Shown in pieces: positions 15,444 through 17,375 of a DNA stretch of 17,375 bases. The position numbers and the translations under genes are program-made. The stretch spans positions 1-17,375 of the forward strand of contig CAJBIS010000227.1 of the NCBI GenBank assembly GCA_903953195.1, given 5' to 3'. The stretch is from an uncultured Actinomycetes bacterium. Its GTDB lineage: Bacteria; Actinomycetota; Acidimicrobiia; Acidimicrobiales; Microtrichaceae. The notes beneath the pieces were generated by a model. The model saw nothing but the letters and a program-made list of their open reading frames with translations, was not told where the DNA came from and made no database searches. Position 1 is the first letter of the stretch, and the number at the start of each line of letters is the position of its first letter.

Positions 15444-15447
<4 letters not shown>
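14503..15447 (-). CDS. DUF58 domain protein of a MoxR operon
   Basis: This is the middle gene of a moxR, DUF58, VWA operon. The 314-residue protein is soluble, with no membrane segment, and carries the family block from GRGSELGETRMYEPGDD (45-61) to RRIDWNVTAR (63-72), which is diagnostic for DUF58. A VWA-like fold follows, with DRSSSL at 94-99 in the position of the metal site. It resembles mycobacterial Rv1480. GTG at 15447 is preferred because it overlaps the moxR stop as GTGA; the frame runs open far upstream inside moxR, but that part is a frame shadow. The product probably works with the MoxR ATPase as an adaptor. That is inferred from gene context, as the family has no proven enzymatic activity. 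Confidence 0.9.
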
Positions 15448-16562
<1,115 letters not shown>

Positions 16563-16590
16563 TGGTCCTCCAGATCGTTCGGCGTGTCGT

Positions 16591-16633
16591 GGTCCCGCCG
16601 GCGTGCACCGCCGGGACCGACCGGCAAACCGTA
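16591..16633 (-). promoter_or_regulatory. Putative moxR promoter -10 and leader hairpin
   Basis: On the minus strand TACGGT (16633-16628), the same hexamer as the rpmB -10, gives a predicted leader of about 60 bases; no good -35 is found at the usual distance. In that leader GGTCCC (16591-16596) pairs with GGGACC (16613-16618), and GGCG (16600-16603) pairs with CGCC (16609-16612) around the loop TGCAC, with a three-base bulge. Both calls rest on sequence pattern only. Confidence 0.3.
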
Positions 16634-16646
16634 CGCTCCGGGGGCC

Positions 16647-16679
16647 ATCAGCACCCTGCATGGTGCGACGGATGCTGAT
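16647..16679. repeat. Inverted repeat in the moxR-ftsY divergent region
   Basis: ATCAGCA (16647-16653) is the exact reverse complement of TGCTGAT (16673-16679). A second inverted repeat, GCACC (16651-16655) with GGTGC (16662-16666), overlaps it. The position, between the divergent -10 elements of moxR and ftsY, suits an operator, but no known regulator motif was recognised. Confidence 0.35.
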
Positions 16680-16746
16680 CGGGTGTTCAGGATGCCGGTC
16701 GTCGACCCGTGCCGGGTCGGTGGGGTCGCGACCGCGAGGGCGCTTG

Positions 16747-16752
16747 TAGTCT
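16747..16752 (+). promoter_or_regulatory. -10 element of ftsY
   Basis: TAGTCT, identical to the recG -10, ends 10 bases before the ftsY ATG at 16763. A start at the usual distance leaves a leader of only a few bases, so the mRNA is leaderless or nearly so; no Shine-Dalgarno sequence is visible. The -35 region is not recognisable. Confidence 0.45.
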
Positions 16753-16762
16753 CGGCACTCCT

Positions 16763-17375
16763 ATGGAAATCCTGATCGCTCTCATCGTCGCCGTGCTGAT
16801 TCTCGTGGTCGTGGCCTCGGTCGCCCTGGTCGGCCGCCGTTCACGTGGCGAGGTGCTCGAGCCACCCCCCGGTGGCGCCGCCGACCTGTCGACCGTCACT
16901 GCTGAGCCGCGCGAGCTCCAGGGTGAGGAGACGGGACCGGACGAGCTCGACGGGCCCGAGGTCCAGGTGGCCGAGGTCGCCGGCCCTGTGCTCGGGACGA
17001 CCATCGACATCGTCGGGCCACCGCTCACCGACGAGGAGGCCGCAGCCAACATCGCCGCGGCCGAGGCCGCCGAGGCCGAGTGGGAGGCGGGCCACGGCGC
17101 CGCGACCGAGGAGCTGGTGCGACCGTCGTTCCGGGACCGGTTGGCCAAGGCCCGTGGAACGTTCAGCGGGTACGTGGGCTCGATGCTGTCGCGGACCGCG
17201 ATCGATGCCGAGACGTGGGACGAGCTCGAGGAGGCGCTGATCCGCGCCGATGTCGGGAGCGGGCCGACCCAGGAGCTGCTCGAGTCGGTGCGCGCCACCG
17301 TCAAGGAACGTGGCATCACCACGTCGCAGGAGCTCGTGGAGGCGGTGAAGGCCGACATGAAGGAGCGACTCGCCG
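16763..17375 (+). CDS. ftsY: Signal recognition particle receptor FtsY, N-terminal part (cut by window end)
   Basis: FtsY is the GTPase receptor that docks ribosome-SRP complexes at the membrane. The window holds the first 204 codons. Residues 3-23 form a hydrophobic membrane anchor, as in actinobacterial FtsY, followed by RRSR. An acidic linker (about 30-120) rich in Glu, Ala and Pro is the usual A domain. The N domain of the SRP GTPases begins at about 125 with SFRDRLAKARGTFSGYVGS and includes TWDELEEALIRADVG at about 152-166. The GTPase G domain lies beyond the end of the window, so completeness cannot be judged. The ATG at 16763 is supported by the -10 directly upstream and by the membrane anchor starting at residue 3. 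Confidence 0.93.
   Translation, partial: MEILIALIVAVLILVVVASVALVGRRSRGEVLEPPPGGAADLSTVTAEPRELQGEETGPDELDGPEVQVAEVAGPVLGTTIDIVGPPLTDEEAAANIAAAEAAEAEWEAGHGAATEELVRPSFRDRLAKARGTFSGYVGSMLSRTAIDAETWDELEEALIRADVGSGPTQELLESVRATVKERGITTSQELVEAVKADMKERLA

Noticed and set aside
16563..16661. Upstream ATG start for moxR at 16661
   Set aside because: The added 33 residues are basic and unlike the family, and they would cover the predicted leader hairpin and -10. The GTG at 16562 has a good ribosome binding site.

Overview
The window is very GC-rich and densely packed, with GTG and TTG starts, 4-8 base gene overlaps and several TAnnnT -10 elements lying directly in front of start codons. Together with a GTP-type PEP carboxykinase, a SepIVA-like coiled-coil protein beside coaD, a membrane-anchored FtsY and a MoxR/DUF58/VWA operon, this points to a high-GC actinobacterium. 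The lineage could be Acidimicrobiia (Ilumatobacter-like), but that is an impression from protein sequences and was not tested. No mobile element, CRISPR array, tRNA or rRNA is visible.

Layout. (1) 1-430: a small four-helix membrane protein of unknown function, perhaps preceded by a leaderless six-codon ORF. (2) 495-2925, minus strand: rpmB (bL28), then a divergent cold-shock-domain protein and pckG, the last two only 25 bases apart. (3) 2926-3070: divergent rpmB/recG promoter region with a five-unit 9-bp GGGCC repeat; recG looks leaderless. (4) 3071-7799, plus strand: recG, rsmD, coaD, sepIVA-like, yceD (DUF177) and rpmF (bL32), a housekeeping block for DNA repair, rRNA methylation, CoA synthesis, septation and ribosome assembly. 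(5) 7800-8067: non-coding, strongly structured, with a probable terminator and a new promoter. (6) 8068-13487, plus strand: acpP, rnc, a MutM/Fpg family protein and smc, partly overlapping. (7) 13518-16562, minus strand: a moxR, DUF58, VWA operon lying between smc and ftsY. (8) 16563-17375: divergent promoter region and the first 204 codons of ftsY, cut by the window edge.

Most of the window is conserved core genome. The strongest oddity is the MutM-family protein at 9123-9956. It is full length, in frame, with a good ribosome binding site, yet it lacks the N-terminal proline nucleophile, the beta-hairpin lysine, the intercalating-loop methionine, the helix-two-turn-helix asparagine and three of four zinc-finger cysteines. 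It looks like a retained pseudoenzyme or a strongly altered glycosylase. Secondary points are the cold-shock-like protein without RNP aromatics in front of pckG, the GGGCC repeat, the structured RNA segments around rpmF, and the MoxR cassette separating smc from ftsY.
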